A stretch of 64,000 nucleotides of DNA. Origin: Bifidobacterium pseudolongum subsp. pseudolongum DSM 20099. GTDB lineage: Bacteria; Actinomycetota; Actinomycetes; Actinomycetales; Bifidobacteriaceae. The stretch spans positions 1 to 64,000 of the forward strand of contig NZ_JDTZ01000002.1 in assembly GCF_000771225.1 (NCBI RefSeq), written 5' to 3'. Made by a program: the position numbers and the translations under genes. This document shows positions 54,010-64,000 of this stretch, one piece after another (position 1 is the first letter of the stretch; each line of letters opens with the position of its first letter). The notes beneath the pieces are model-generated. The model saw only the letters and a program-made list of their open reading frames with translations, made no database searches and had not been told where the DNA came from.

Positions 54010-55331
54010 TCGTCGTAGCGTTCGTCCGCGAAACACAGGGCGATGTCGCGCACGCGCGCGGGATTGCGGGCCGGAAGCCGGTCGAGGATGATGGAGAACG
54101 CGTCGGCGCGGTTGCGCCGGTGGATGTTGTGCAATGAGGTGCGGCAGGATGGCCCCACGGCATCCACCTGGGAATACAGTTCCTGTGTCTCGCCGACGAT
54201 GCGCAACGGCAACCGCATCAATCCTTCGTCGCGTACGACGCGCATGTGGTCTTCCAACAGGTCGATGCTGGCTGCGTGTTGGCTTGAGCAGTGTGCTTCG
54301 AAGAACCGCGCTGCGCGGAAACCCTCCATGCAGCCGAGCAGTGAACACGCCATGTCGAACAGGTATACCGGGTTCTCCCACAGGGCCATGCCGGTGGGAT
54401 TGTCATACAGCAGGACCTGCGTCAGGAGTTCCGTGTGGGAGGGCATGTCGTCGTGCTGCAGGCGCTGGTATGCGCCGATGAGCCGTTCGGCGTCGTACAG
54501 GTACCGCACGTCGGCTTCAGATGGTGGTACGCCGCGGCTGGATTCGAGTTCCTGGACAATCTGCGTGTGGCGCGCCGACATGCGGTATGCGGTGTCGGCC
54601 TGGCTGCGCAGACCCTGCAAGTAGTCGTCGATTGGCGATGTACCTGGTGCCGTCGGGTCGGGGCATGTGTCTTCGCCGACGACATGCACGGTCTCGCCGT
54701 GGGTGAAGCACTCGCCGTCGTCGATGAGCATTAGCGCGCTTTCGTGGCACATCATGAATTGGCGGGCGGCACGCACCGTCGTCTGCGCCGGCGTGCCCCA
54801 GCGCAGCAGCGTCGTGGCGCACAGCCATTGGTTCTGCCGGGCATATGCCAAATGGTCCTCGTAGCATTTGTGCCCATCGTCCGACCGGTGGGGTCGGCGG
54901 TTCCGCAATGTTTTGCGCAGCGCCTTCCTGCGGCGTACACGCAACGCCATGGGCAGACCGTCGAGTGTGCGGTTCGCGCACATGGCCATGATGCCGTCTA
55001 TGACGAGGCGCATGAGCCAGCATTGCCAGCTGCGGTCCTCGGTCTCGCCGACGATGCCGTCGAGGAACCCGCGGCATTGCTCCACGATCGCCGGTTCGCC
55101 GGTCACGATCGCCAAGTGCAGCGTGTCGGGCCATGCCGTGCCACCGAACAGGTGTTCGGCGAGCGGCGTCAGCACGACGTCGGTGTAGCCAAGATCATCG
55201 GTCAGGGTGAACGGCGTGCGGCGGTGTTCGCTGACGAGCGTCTCGAACCGGCATTGCACCACGCGCACATCACGCAGAAAACCGTGGGTGTTGAACAGGA
55301 TGGGTGGGTGTGTAGCGAATGCACTGGGCAT
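53970..55331 (-). CDS. Protein of unknown function, overlapping mrp tail to tail
   Basis: A 453-residue soluble protein without signal peptide or membrane segments. It is rich in Cys, His, Arg and Met (for example CFADERYDDYARM at the end and CLLGCMEGFRAARFFEAHC in pieces). A basic segment RVRRRKALRKTLRNRRPHR lies near residue 130. No known motif was recognised. AAAGGA stands just before the ATG. The stop codon lies inside mrp on the other strand, with 40 bases shared. It looks like a real gene from its ribosome site, length and codon use. The base composition is slightly lower in GC than that of its neighbours. Confidence 0.7.
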   Translation of the reverse strand: MPSAFATHPPILFNTHGFLRDVRVVQCRFETLVSEHRRTPFTLTDDLGYTDVVLTPLAEHLFGGTAWPDTLHLAIVTGEPAIVEQCRGFLDGIVGETEDRSWQCWLMRLVIDGIMAMCANRTLDGLPMALRVRRRKALRKTLRNRRPHRSDDGHKCYEDHLAYARQNQWLCATTLLRWGTPAQTTVRAARQFMMCHESALMLIDDGECFTHGETVHVVGEDTCPDPTAPGTSPIDDYLQGLRSQADTAYRMSARHTQIVQELESSRGVPPSEADVRYLYDAERLIGAYQRLQHDDMPSHTELLTQVLLYDNPTGMALWENPVYLFDMACSLLGCMEGFRAARFFEAHCSSQHAASIDLLEDHMRVVRDEGLMRLPLRIVGETQELYSQVDAVGPSCRTSLHNIHRRNRADAFSIILDRLPARNPARVRDIALCFADERYDDYARMVEPFVAAT

Positions 55332-55503
55332 GGTGTTCCTTTCCGCTGCTGGCCGGGGCACGCCGGGGGTGGCGTCCCGTGAGCAGCTTGGCACATCACG
55401 CTTGGACGGGCAATCGTCGGAGTGAACAATGTGGATAAGTGGACGACACGCCGCTATCCACATTGCTCCACACCGCAGGCGGACCGCGGTGCGATGCCCT
55501 CCC

Positions 55504-58104
<2,601 letters not shown>

Positions 58105-61100
58105 TTATGCATTGAGCGAGCGCAGAAACTGCAGCTGCACCGCGTCAATGCCCTGTTCGCCCATGCGCGCCGCCGCCACCGCGAGCGTGCGCGCGGGTAC
58201 GAACATGCCTTGGTCCACCCCCACTCGCGCCGCGCGCAGCATGATCGGCGCGACCTCGGTGCCCGGCCATACGGGAATGTCGTGTTCGGCGAGCGTGCGC
58301 TGCGCCTGTGCCATGGCAGTGGGGATGGGGATGTTCTGCGATGTGGCGCGTCCGCGCACTTCGCTGAGCTCCTCGCCGAGCGAAGCCACCTGATTGGGGG
58401 CGACCGCGTCGCTCATCATGTATGCGGCCACAGCCACGGCGAACTCGTCGCGCATCCACGCGGCCTGGGCAAGGCGGTAGTACGCGTAGCCCGCATCCGC
58501 GCGGTCGATCGAGACGCGCAACGCGTTGAGGCACACGGCGCGCACCGAATCCCAATCCTCCTCGCGGGCGAGTTGCACGGCGAGCTTGAGGTGTGAGAGC
58601 GCGTATGACGGCGCATAGGACACGAGCCGGTTCAAGTGTGGCAGTGCCGCCTTGGCCCCCTTGAGCTGCGCCAAGGCGTCGGCGAGCTCCATATGCGCGT
58701 AGAAGAGGTTGTCGGGAATGAGCACCGTGCGTTCGTCACGGATCGCGAACAAGTGGTTGTAGATCACCCGGTCGGCATACGAGTTGAAGTAGCGCGGCAC
58801 GCCGTCGCCTGCGGCAAATCGTTCGTCGAGCTCAGCCACCACGGATTCGATATGGTCGATGGCCTGGTCCACCTGTCCGGAGAACAGCATGTCGCGCGCC
58901 TTGCCGCGCGCGTCGTCGAGCCGGGCGGAGGCTTCGAACACCGGGTCGGGGGTGTCACGCCCATCGATCAGTGCTGCGGTGATCTCGGGCGCCGCAGCGG
59001 CAAGCTCCGGGTCGCCTATGCGGTCGATGAGCCGCATCGCCTGTTGGGCCTTGTCCACCGACGGCATCGCGTCATCGGCGGCCAGTTCATGGAAATGCGC
59101 GACCGCGTATGCGAGCAGGTCGTCGCGTTGGATCGCCAGTCCGAAGGTGTCGGCGGTGCCCATGGCGCGTGTTTCGGCCGGGGTGAGCGCACGGTCCTGC
59201 GATTCGGGTGCCATCTGGGCGTTGCGCGGTTCGAACCGTGCGTCATGGATTGTCAGGTCGGTGGGCGTTGCCGCCAGTCCGTGTTCGGTGTCGATCGTCA
59301 TGGACGCTTGGAACATGGCGAAAGTCTCGTCCGGGTGTTCGAGCCCGTCTTCGCGCAGCCGGCGCAAGAACGCCTCGCGCGTGAACGTCACGGTGGCCAG
59401 GGTGGTGAGGGTCGGGCCGGTGCGCAGCCGTTCGAACTGCTCGTCGATCGCCGCACCGGAGGCATGGTCGTTCCGCCCCTCGCCATTGCCCCGCCCGTCT
59501 TCCTGCCCGTCGCGCTCGTCGAACGCGAACGTCACTTCGTCAATGCCGCCGCCGCGCATCAGCTGTTCGAATTCGTCGTCGGCCGGCGCACCTTGCGGTT
59601 CGGGCCCATTCGCCGTGCCGATCGCCATCGGGTTGCCGTGCTGGTCGCCGTCTTTGGGGCTCGCCTTGCCGCCGGCGAAGTCGAGCGGGCGGTCATGCCA
59701 TTGTTCAAAGGTGCTCAACGCGTCGCTCATCATCGCCTTGATCGCGCTGTCCTGCTCCTTGATCGCCTCTTCGAGCCCGATCGAATCGATGATGACGCTC
59801 ACTTCACGGATGCGCGGGCTCGCGCCGAACGCGAGCGCCGCCATCATCAATCCCACGCGCAGGTTGTAGCGTGCGCTGAGCTGCGCCCGTGCGGCGTCAT
59901 CGAGGTTGATCCAGTCGTGGGTGGCCGCGATGTATTCGCTCGCCGGCATGAGCGCGGGACCGGCCGCGGTGAAGGCGATGGCCAGCCTGCCGGCTTCGAG
60001 GTCGTCGCGGAAGTCGGTGTCGAACCGGTAGGGCAGGCGCAGGCGGCGCAGCAGTGAGGCAAGCGTCTGACGCAACACCCATTCGCCGTGCGGCTGGTCC
60101 GCCTGCGGCGCCGGGTTGGCCCGTGCAATGCGCTGTGCCGTGTCCGCGGCGATGGCGACGAGACGGTTGACTTCGCCGAACGCCGGCCCGTGCAGCACGT
60201 CGATCGGTTCGGTGCGCGGGAACGCGCTGAGCGCCGGATTGGTCAACAGGGCCTGGTCGATGAGGGCGGCCTGGGCTTGCGAGACGGTGTCTTCGGTGGG
60301 TTCGATGCCGTGGCTCGCGTTGGTTTCGAGCCACGAGCTGACTTGGGCGAAGCGGTTGAGGTTGCCTTCGATGCGCATCGAGGTGAGGGCCGCATCGAAT
60401 GGCAGCGATGTGTCCCATGTCAGGAAGTAGTTGCCGGAGAGCTCGGAGGTGATCAGGTGCATCGGCTCGGCGCCGTGGTCCGGTTGCAAGGCGGGCAGGT
60501 CGCCCAATGCGCCTATTTCGCGCATGAGCATGACGGCGTGGTCCTCAAGCCCGGATGTGCGCAGGCCGTGGGCGCGCGCTTCGGCGGCGTCGCGCGCGCT
60601 GTCGCGGATCGCGCTCAACGGCGCCTGCTGTTCGAGCCTGCGGAAGATGTTGCCCGACCCGAAGCCGAGCAGCAGTCCGCGCATCTTGGGCAGTAGATAG
60701 GCCGCGAAGAACGCGACTGTCACCGCGTCGCGGTATTCGAGCCCCACACGCAGTTCGTCGGGCAGGGGCACGCGCAATTGTTCGAGCGTGTAGCGGCGGC
60801 CTGCCTCGATCCACGAGGCGAGCCACCGGTTGACCCCGTTCGCTTCGGCGCACACCACGCCGCCGTGGGCCACACGGATCGTGCGCCCGCCCGTTGCGGC
60901 GGTATGCCCCACGCGCGGGCCGTCGGGAATCGTCCATTCGCCTTCCTTGAACAGGAAGAACTCCGGTTCGCGCCCGTGCAGGTCCGGGTTCGGCTCATCG
61001 GTCGCATAGACGCGCCCGCGGTCGTCGGCGAGCGCGATCTGCATGAACCGGCGTGATGACAGGAAGAATCCGATGGCGAAGACGCGCACGCCGGGCAGCT

Positions 61101-61314
61101 GCACCCAGCCGGGGCGGATCGGCCCGGGCACGTCCGAGAATCCGGTGAACGCGTGGTGGCGCGTCCACGGGGCGAGCACAACCGGCTCCCCCACGCCCGA
61201 CCCGGCCCAACCGTGCGCAAGCCACTGCCGCGCCGCCGTGAGCAGCGCCGACGGGGTGACGCCGCGGGGGTGCGCGTGTGGGGTGTGCGGGGAGCGATCA
61301 GACGTGTGAACCAT
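58105..61314 (-). CDS. Large protein of unknown function with TPR-like C-terminus
   Basis: A 1069-residue soluble protein. The N-terminal part contains GVRVFAIGFFLSSRRFMQIA and YRDAVTVAFFAAYLLPKMRG, unlike any family I recognise. The middle is a disordered Gly/Asp/Glu/Asn-rich linker (DERDGQEDGRGNGEGRNDHA). From about residue 800 there are helical repeats of the tetratricopeptide kind (ARDMLFSGQVDQAIDHIESV, then MELADALAQLKGAKAALPHL, then LKLAVQLAREEDWDSVRAVC). Such repeats usually hold other proteins. The start ATG is 47 bases from the divergent membrane-protein gene, with TACATT eight bases ahead as a possible -10. ligA follows. Confidence 0.8.
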   Translation of the reverse strand: MVHTSDRSPHTPHAHPRGVTPSALLTAARQWLAHGWAGSGVGEPVVLAPWTRHHAFTGFSDVPGPIRPGWVQLPGVRVFAIGFFLSSRRFMQIALADDRGRVYATDEPNPDLHGREPEFFLFKEGEWTIPDGPRVGHTAATGGRTIRVAHGGVVCAEANGVNRWLASWIEAGRRYTLEQLRVPLPDELRVGLEYRDAVTVAFFAAYLLPKMRGLLLGFGSGNIFRRLEQQAPLSAIRDSARDAAEARAHGLRTSGLEDHAVMLMREIGALGDLPALQPDHGAEPMHLITSELSGNYFLTWDTSLPFDAALTSMRIEGNLNRFAQVSSWLETNASHGIEPTEDTVSQAQAALIDQALLTNPALSAFPRTEPIDVLHGPAFGEVNRLVAIAADTAQRIARANPAPQADQPHGEWVLRQTLASLLRRLRLPYRFDTDFRDDLEAGRLAIAFTAAGPALMPASEYIAATHDWINLDDAARAQLSARYNLRVGLMMAALAFGASPRIREVSVIIDSIGLEEAIKEQDSAIKAMMSDALSTFEQWHDRPLDFAGGKASPKDGDQHGNPMAIGTANGPEPQGAPADDEFEQLMRGGGIDEVTFAFDERDGQEDGRGNGEGRNDHASGAAIDEQFERLRTGPTLTTLATVTFTREAFLRRLREDGLEHPDETFAMFQASMTIDTEHGLAATPTDLTIHDARFEPRNAQMAPESQDRALTPAETRAMGTADTFGLAIQRDDLLAYAVAHFHELAADDAMPSVDKAQQAMRLIDRIGDPELAAAAPEITAALIDGRDTPDPVFEASARLDDARGKARDMLFSGQVDQAIDHIESVVAELDERFAAGDGVPRYFNSYADRVIYNHLFAIRDERTVLIPDNLFYAHMELADALAQLKGAKAALPHLNRLVSYAPSYALSHLKLAVQLAREEDWDSVRAVCLNALRVSIDRADAGYAYYRLAQAAWMRDEFAVAVAAYMMSDAVAPNQVASLGEELSEVRGRATSQNIPIPTAMAQAQRTLAEHDIPVWPGTEVAPIMLRAARVGVDQGMFVPARTLAVAAARMGEQGIDAVQLQFLRSLNA

Positions 61315-61354
61315 GCTCTCTAATGTACAACGTGCTCCATGCCGATGGTGCCGA

Positions 61355-61360
61355 TAGAAT
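61355..61360 (+). promoter_or_regulatory. -10 element of the polytopic membrane protein gene, probably leaderless
   Basis: TAGAAT is followed after seven bases by a GTG in frame with the gene, so transcription would begin at or next to this start codon. An ATG two codons before the GTG is too close to the -10 to be inside the transcript. No ribosome site is present. Confidence 0.4.
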
Positions 61361-61361
61361 A

Positions 61362-63455
61362 ATGCACGTGACCTCACCGCTGCCCCGCCGCGCGCGGCTG
61401 CTCCGCCTGACGCGCCGCGTACTCATCGCCGTATGCCTCGTCGTGTTCGTGGAATGCGCGTGGTTCAACCTGCCCTACGTGCTGTCGATCGGCGCGAGCG
61501 GCGATTCTGTCTCCGCGCATAACGAGCTCGGCCCTGGACTGCAGCGCACAGCCGAGGGGATGCTCAAGGTGACCGACCCGACCACGGCGTGGCTGCGTAC
61601 GCAATCGGACGGCTCGTCGGAGTATTGGCGCGTGGATCCGACGCCTATGCGGGGGATCGACGCGGCGCTCGCCGGGCCGTGGTCCGATGACGTCGTCACG
61701 ACCGTACACATGCGCCTCGAGGCGCATGGCGTGAGTGGGGCCGCGCAATCGGTGAGCCCGTACGCCCCGCGGTCGCTGTACATCCGCGATAACGCGACGG
61801 GCACGACCACAATCTGGGTCGAAGAGACCCGGGGTGCGCTCGTACCGATTGAGAACGTGCGCGCCAACGTGCGTGTGCCGTTCGAATTCGATTGGGCGCG
61901 CGTGGGCACGATGGTCGCCGTGGCGCTTGTGGTGATAGCGTTCCTGCCCGGCTCATGGCTGTGGCGCACCCGGCTGGACACGGCAAGCAAGCGGCAGCGG
62001 TGGCTCTTCGCGCTTGCGCTCGCCCCCTTGGCCTTCTATACGGTCTGGCATGTGGTGTGGGGCATCCGGTTTGCCGCGCCGTTGCGGTTCCATACCGACG
62101 GCGGCTACACCTACGACTTTGACCAGTATGGGCATGTCGCCGATGCGCTGTTGCATGGCCGGCTGTGGCTCGACCTGCCGGTGCCGCAGGAGTTGGCGCA
62201 GACCGCCAATCCTTACGACGTGGCCCAACGCGACCGTTTGTTCGACAAGGGCGTCTCGCCGGTCTACTGGGATTACGCGTTCCGCGACGGTCACTGGTAT
62301 TCGTATTTCGGTGTGCTGCCGTCGCTGCTGCTGTTCGCGCCGTTCCGTGTGGTCTCGTCGTGGTTCGCGCCCGGCGGCATGATGCTGCCCGCACGCTGCG
62401 CCGAACTGCTGCTCATGTTCGGCATGGCGGTGTGCTCGTGCCTGTTGGTGATTCGCGTGCTCAAGCGCATCGTCGGCGCCGTGCCGCTCGCCACTGTGGT
62501 GCTTGCCTGTGTGGCGTATCTGATCGGCGCAACCGCACCGTACCTGTGGTTCCGCACCAATTTCTATTCGATTCCCTTCGCGGCCTCGCTGTTGCTGGTG
62601 GCATGGGGGTTGTGGTTGTGGCTGGGCGCCGAACGCGGCGACGGCACGCTCTCGTGGCCGCACGTAGCCGCGGGCGCCGCATGCATCGCCGCCACGCTGG
62701 GGTGCCGGCCCACATTCGCGCTCACCGCGGTGCTGGCGTTGCCGTTGTTCTGGCATCATCTGTACGTATGGTTCCGTGCCCGTGACTGGCGCGGCTTGGT
62801 GGCTTGGTGCACGTGGATGCTCGTGCCGGCCGCCGTGGTGGTGGCCCCGGTCCTGGCATACAACCAGTTGCGGTTCGGCTCGCTGTTCGATTTCGGCAAC
62901 GCCTACCAGATCACCGTGGCCGACATGACGAGCTTCAGCACGCCATGGCGCAATGTACCGGGCACCATCCTGTACTACCTGTTCCTGCCGTTGCGCCCGA
63001 CCGGCACGTTCCCCTTCCTCGAGATATCCTCCACCCCGTTGCCCGCATGGTCGTTCACCGAACCTTCCATCGGCGGCCTGTGCGTGCTCATGCCGCTCGC
63101 CGCGCTTGCGTTCGCGGTGCCGTTCCTGCGGCGGCGTCTGGGAGCATTGTGGCCCACGTTGGTCACGATGCTCGCCTTGGCTGTTGTGCTGCTGGTGTTC
63201 GATTCCATTGTGGGTGGATTCGGATGGCGCTACATGGCCGATTTTGGGTGGCTGTTCATGCTGTGCGCGCTGCCGGTGGCGGCACAAGCCATGCAGGGCA
63301 GGCGGTGGGCGCGCGCGATCGTGGCGCTCGTGATGGCCTATGCCGTGGTGGTGTGGGCGCTCTCGTGCTTTGTGGTGGGGCGCGACGACATGCTTGTGGT
63401 CAACGAGCCGGGGCTCTACCATGCGGTGCGCTCGTGGTTCACGCTGCTGCCGTAG
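61362..63455 (+). CDS. Polytopic membrane protein, glycosyltransferase-like
   Basis: A 697-residue protein (695 if the GTG at 61368 is used). The first helix is RRVLIAVCLVVFVECAWFNL (about 15-35). An extracytoplasmic domain of about 140 residues follows, and at least nine further helices start with VGTMVAVALVVIAFLPGSWL. A large loop holds YDFDQYGHVADALLHGRLWL and YSYFGVLPSLLLFAPFRVVS, a pattern found in big membrane proteins of Bifidobacterium and related Gram-positives that resemble GT-C glycosyltransferases. Whether it transfers sugars is unproven; no clear DxD motif was found. It is the only plus-strand gene between ligA and the ECF-type ATPase, which starts 21 bases later. Confidence 0.75.
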   Translation: MHVTSPLPRRARLLRLTRRVLIAVCLVVFVECAWFNLPYVLSIGASGDSVSAHNELGPGLQRTAEGMLKVTDPTTAWLRTQSDGSSEYWRVDPTPMRGIDAALAGPWSDDVVTTVHMRLEAHGVSGAAQSVSPYAPRSLYIRDNATGTTTIWVEETRGALVPIENVRANVRVPFEFDWARVGTMVAVALVVIAFLPGSWLWRTRLDTASKRQRWLFALALAPLAFYTVWHVVWGIRFAAPLRFHTDGGYTYDFDQYGHVADALLHGRLWLDLPVPQELAQTANPYDVAQRDRLFDKGVSPVYWDYAFRDGHWYSYFGVLPSLLLFAPFRVVSSWFAPGGMMLPARCAELLLMFGMAVCSCLLVIRVLKRIVGAVPLATVVLACVAYLIGATAPYLWFRTNFYSIPFAASLLLVAWGLWLWLGAERGDGTLSWPHVAAGAACIAATLGCRPTFALTAVLALPLFWHHLYVWFRARDWRGLVAWCTWMLVPAAVVVAPVLAYNQLRFGSLFDFGNAYQITVADMTSFSTPWRNVPGTILYYLFLPLRPTGTFPFLEISSTPLPAWSFTEPSIGGLCVLMPLAALAFAVPFLRRRLGALWPTLVTMLALAVVLLVFDSIVGGFGWRYMADFGWLFMLCALPVAAQAMQGRRWARAIVALVMAYAVVVWALSCFVVGRDDMLVVNEPGLYHAVRSWFTLLP

Positions 63456-63462
63456 GCATGCC

Positions 63463-63468
63463 TACAAT
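63463..63468 (+). promoter_or_regulatory. -10 element of the ECF-type ATPase gene, probably leaderless
   Basis: TACAAT is followed by eight bases (GGGCACTT) and the ATG. The likely transcription start coincides nearly with the start codon, and no Shine-Dalgarno sequence is present. Confidence 0.4.
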
Positions 63469-63476
63469 GGGCACTT

Positions 63477-64000
63477 ATGAACTTCCTTTCGACCCTGCTG
63501 CATCGCGATACGGCCCACACGCCCAGCCATGTGGGCATCACGCTCACCGATGCGTCATACCATTACGCGGACGGCACCGTGGGACTGGCACCCACGAGCT
63601 GCACATTCGCCCCCGGTGAAGGCAATGTGGCCATCATCGGACTCAACGGCGCCGGCAAAAGCACCCTCGTCAGGCTGTTGGGAGCCGCAGCCATTCCCAC
63701 AGGCGGATCGATCACCTTCGATCTGGACGGCACGGACCGCGAACCCACGCACCGTGCGGGCCGCCGCAGGATCGAGGCGGCCGTGGGGCTTGTGGACCTT
63801 GCGCATGTCGAATCGCATTTCCGGCGTGCCTCGAGTGTGGAGGCCGCGCTGCTCGAATACCTCAAACGCCATGGCGTGTCGCTCGATGAGCGCATCGCAC
63901 GCGTGGGCGCACTGCTCGAACGCTTCGACCTGCTTGAGGTCAGGCATGTGCCGTACGAGGAACTGGATGGCGAACGCCTGCACCTGCTCGCGATGGCTGT
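63477..64000 (+). CDS. ECF/CbiO-type ABC ATPase, cut by window end
   Basis: The first 174 codons of an ATPase. The N-terminus VGITLTDASYHYADGTVGLA is followed by Walker A AIIGLNGAGKSTLVRLLG near residue 62. Two motifs are unusual: the Q-loop region reads VGLVDLAHVESHF without an obvious Gln, and the signature region reads EELDGERLHLLAMA in place of LSGGQ. It therefore resembles the ATPase of a vitamin or metal uptake ECF system but may be impaired or specialised. The frame is open to the window edge. The start follows the membrane-protein stop by 21 bases. A permease and S component may lie beyond the edge. Confidence 0.75.
   Translation, partial: MNFLSTLLHRDTAHTPSHVGITLTDASYHYADGTVGLAPTSCTFAPGEGNVAIIGLNGAGKSTLVRLLGAAAIPTGGSITFDLDGTDREPTHRAGRRRIEAAVGLVDLAHVESHFRRASSVEAALLEYLKRHGVSLDERIARVGALLERFDLLEVRHVPYEELDGERLHLLAMA

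Overview
This window reads as a chromosomal segment of a high-GC actinobacterium, almost certainly a Bifidobacterium. The basis is high GC throughout, GTG starts, single-gene leaders with AAGGAG-type ribosome sites, and protein sequences and gene neighbourhoods typical of bifidobacteria: a fused EcfA-EcfA-EcfT transporter, an oversized LigA, the pheST-argCJBDFRGH-tyrS block, and DUF3043/DUF4191 membrane proteins. Species cannot be fixed from the sequence alone. I see no prophage, insertion sequence or CRISPR array.

Region by region. (1) 1-7.6 kb, minus strand: tRNA-Ala(GGC), a mucin-like membrane protein, then proA / unknown / nadD / prs / tRNA-Gln(UUG) / glmU / rsfS / histidine phosphatase. 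These genes supply proline, NAD, PRPP and UDP-GlcNAc. (2) 7.7-9.3 kb: thrC on plus, ending in a 25-bp perfect hairpin shared with the convergent HAD gene. (3) 9.3-20.5 kb: an actinobacterial housekeeping cluster (tyrS, an RG-rich repeat protein, a HAD-IIA phosphatase, tlyA, nadK, recN, HAD). It is split by a two-gene potassium uptake system (trkH-trkA) on the opposite strand. (4) 20.5-29.6 kb: the complete arginine pathway argC-J-B-D-F-R-G-H, with ARG boxes in front of argC and argG and an internal terminator before argH. (5) 29.6-34.9 kb: a DUF4190-like membrane protein, pheT, pheS and a SpoU/TsnR RNA methyltransferase. (6) 35.2-39.7 kb: a decayed MacB-type permease with an intact ATPase, and a three-domain ECF transporter in one chain. 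(7) 39.8-45.8 kb: an accessory locus with an ABC permease, an ATPase and a peptidoglycan-binding membrane-fusion subunit broken by one missing base, a LuxR-type response regulator, a low-GC lipoprotein, a histidine kinase, and a 53-codon gene for a small secreted peptide with a C-terminal Cys pair. (8) 45.9-54 kb: M20 dipeptidase, DUF3043 protein, an orphan dihydrolipoamide dehydrogenase, DUF4191 protein, glnA with GlnR-like boxes, a cysteine-rich shortened nitrilase relative, and mrp. (9) 54-64 kb: a protein of unknown function that overlaps mrp tail to tail, an enlarged ligA, a 1069-residue protein with a TPR-like C-terminus, a polytopic membrane protein, and a partial ECF-type ATPase cut by the window end.

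The most promising candidate for something undescribed is region 7. A short-open-reading-frame peptide precursor with its own strong Shine-Dalgarno site lies directly upstream of a sensor kinase. Nearby are a LuxR regulator, a three-part ABC system, inverted repeats that could be operators, and two homopolymer tracts (an 8-C run at the kinase -35 position and a 5-G run at the adaptor frameshift) that could act as switches. The peptide call and the functional link are inference. The reading frames, motifs and repeats are read directly from the sequence.
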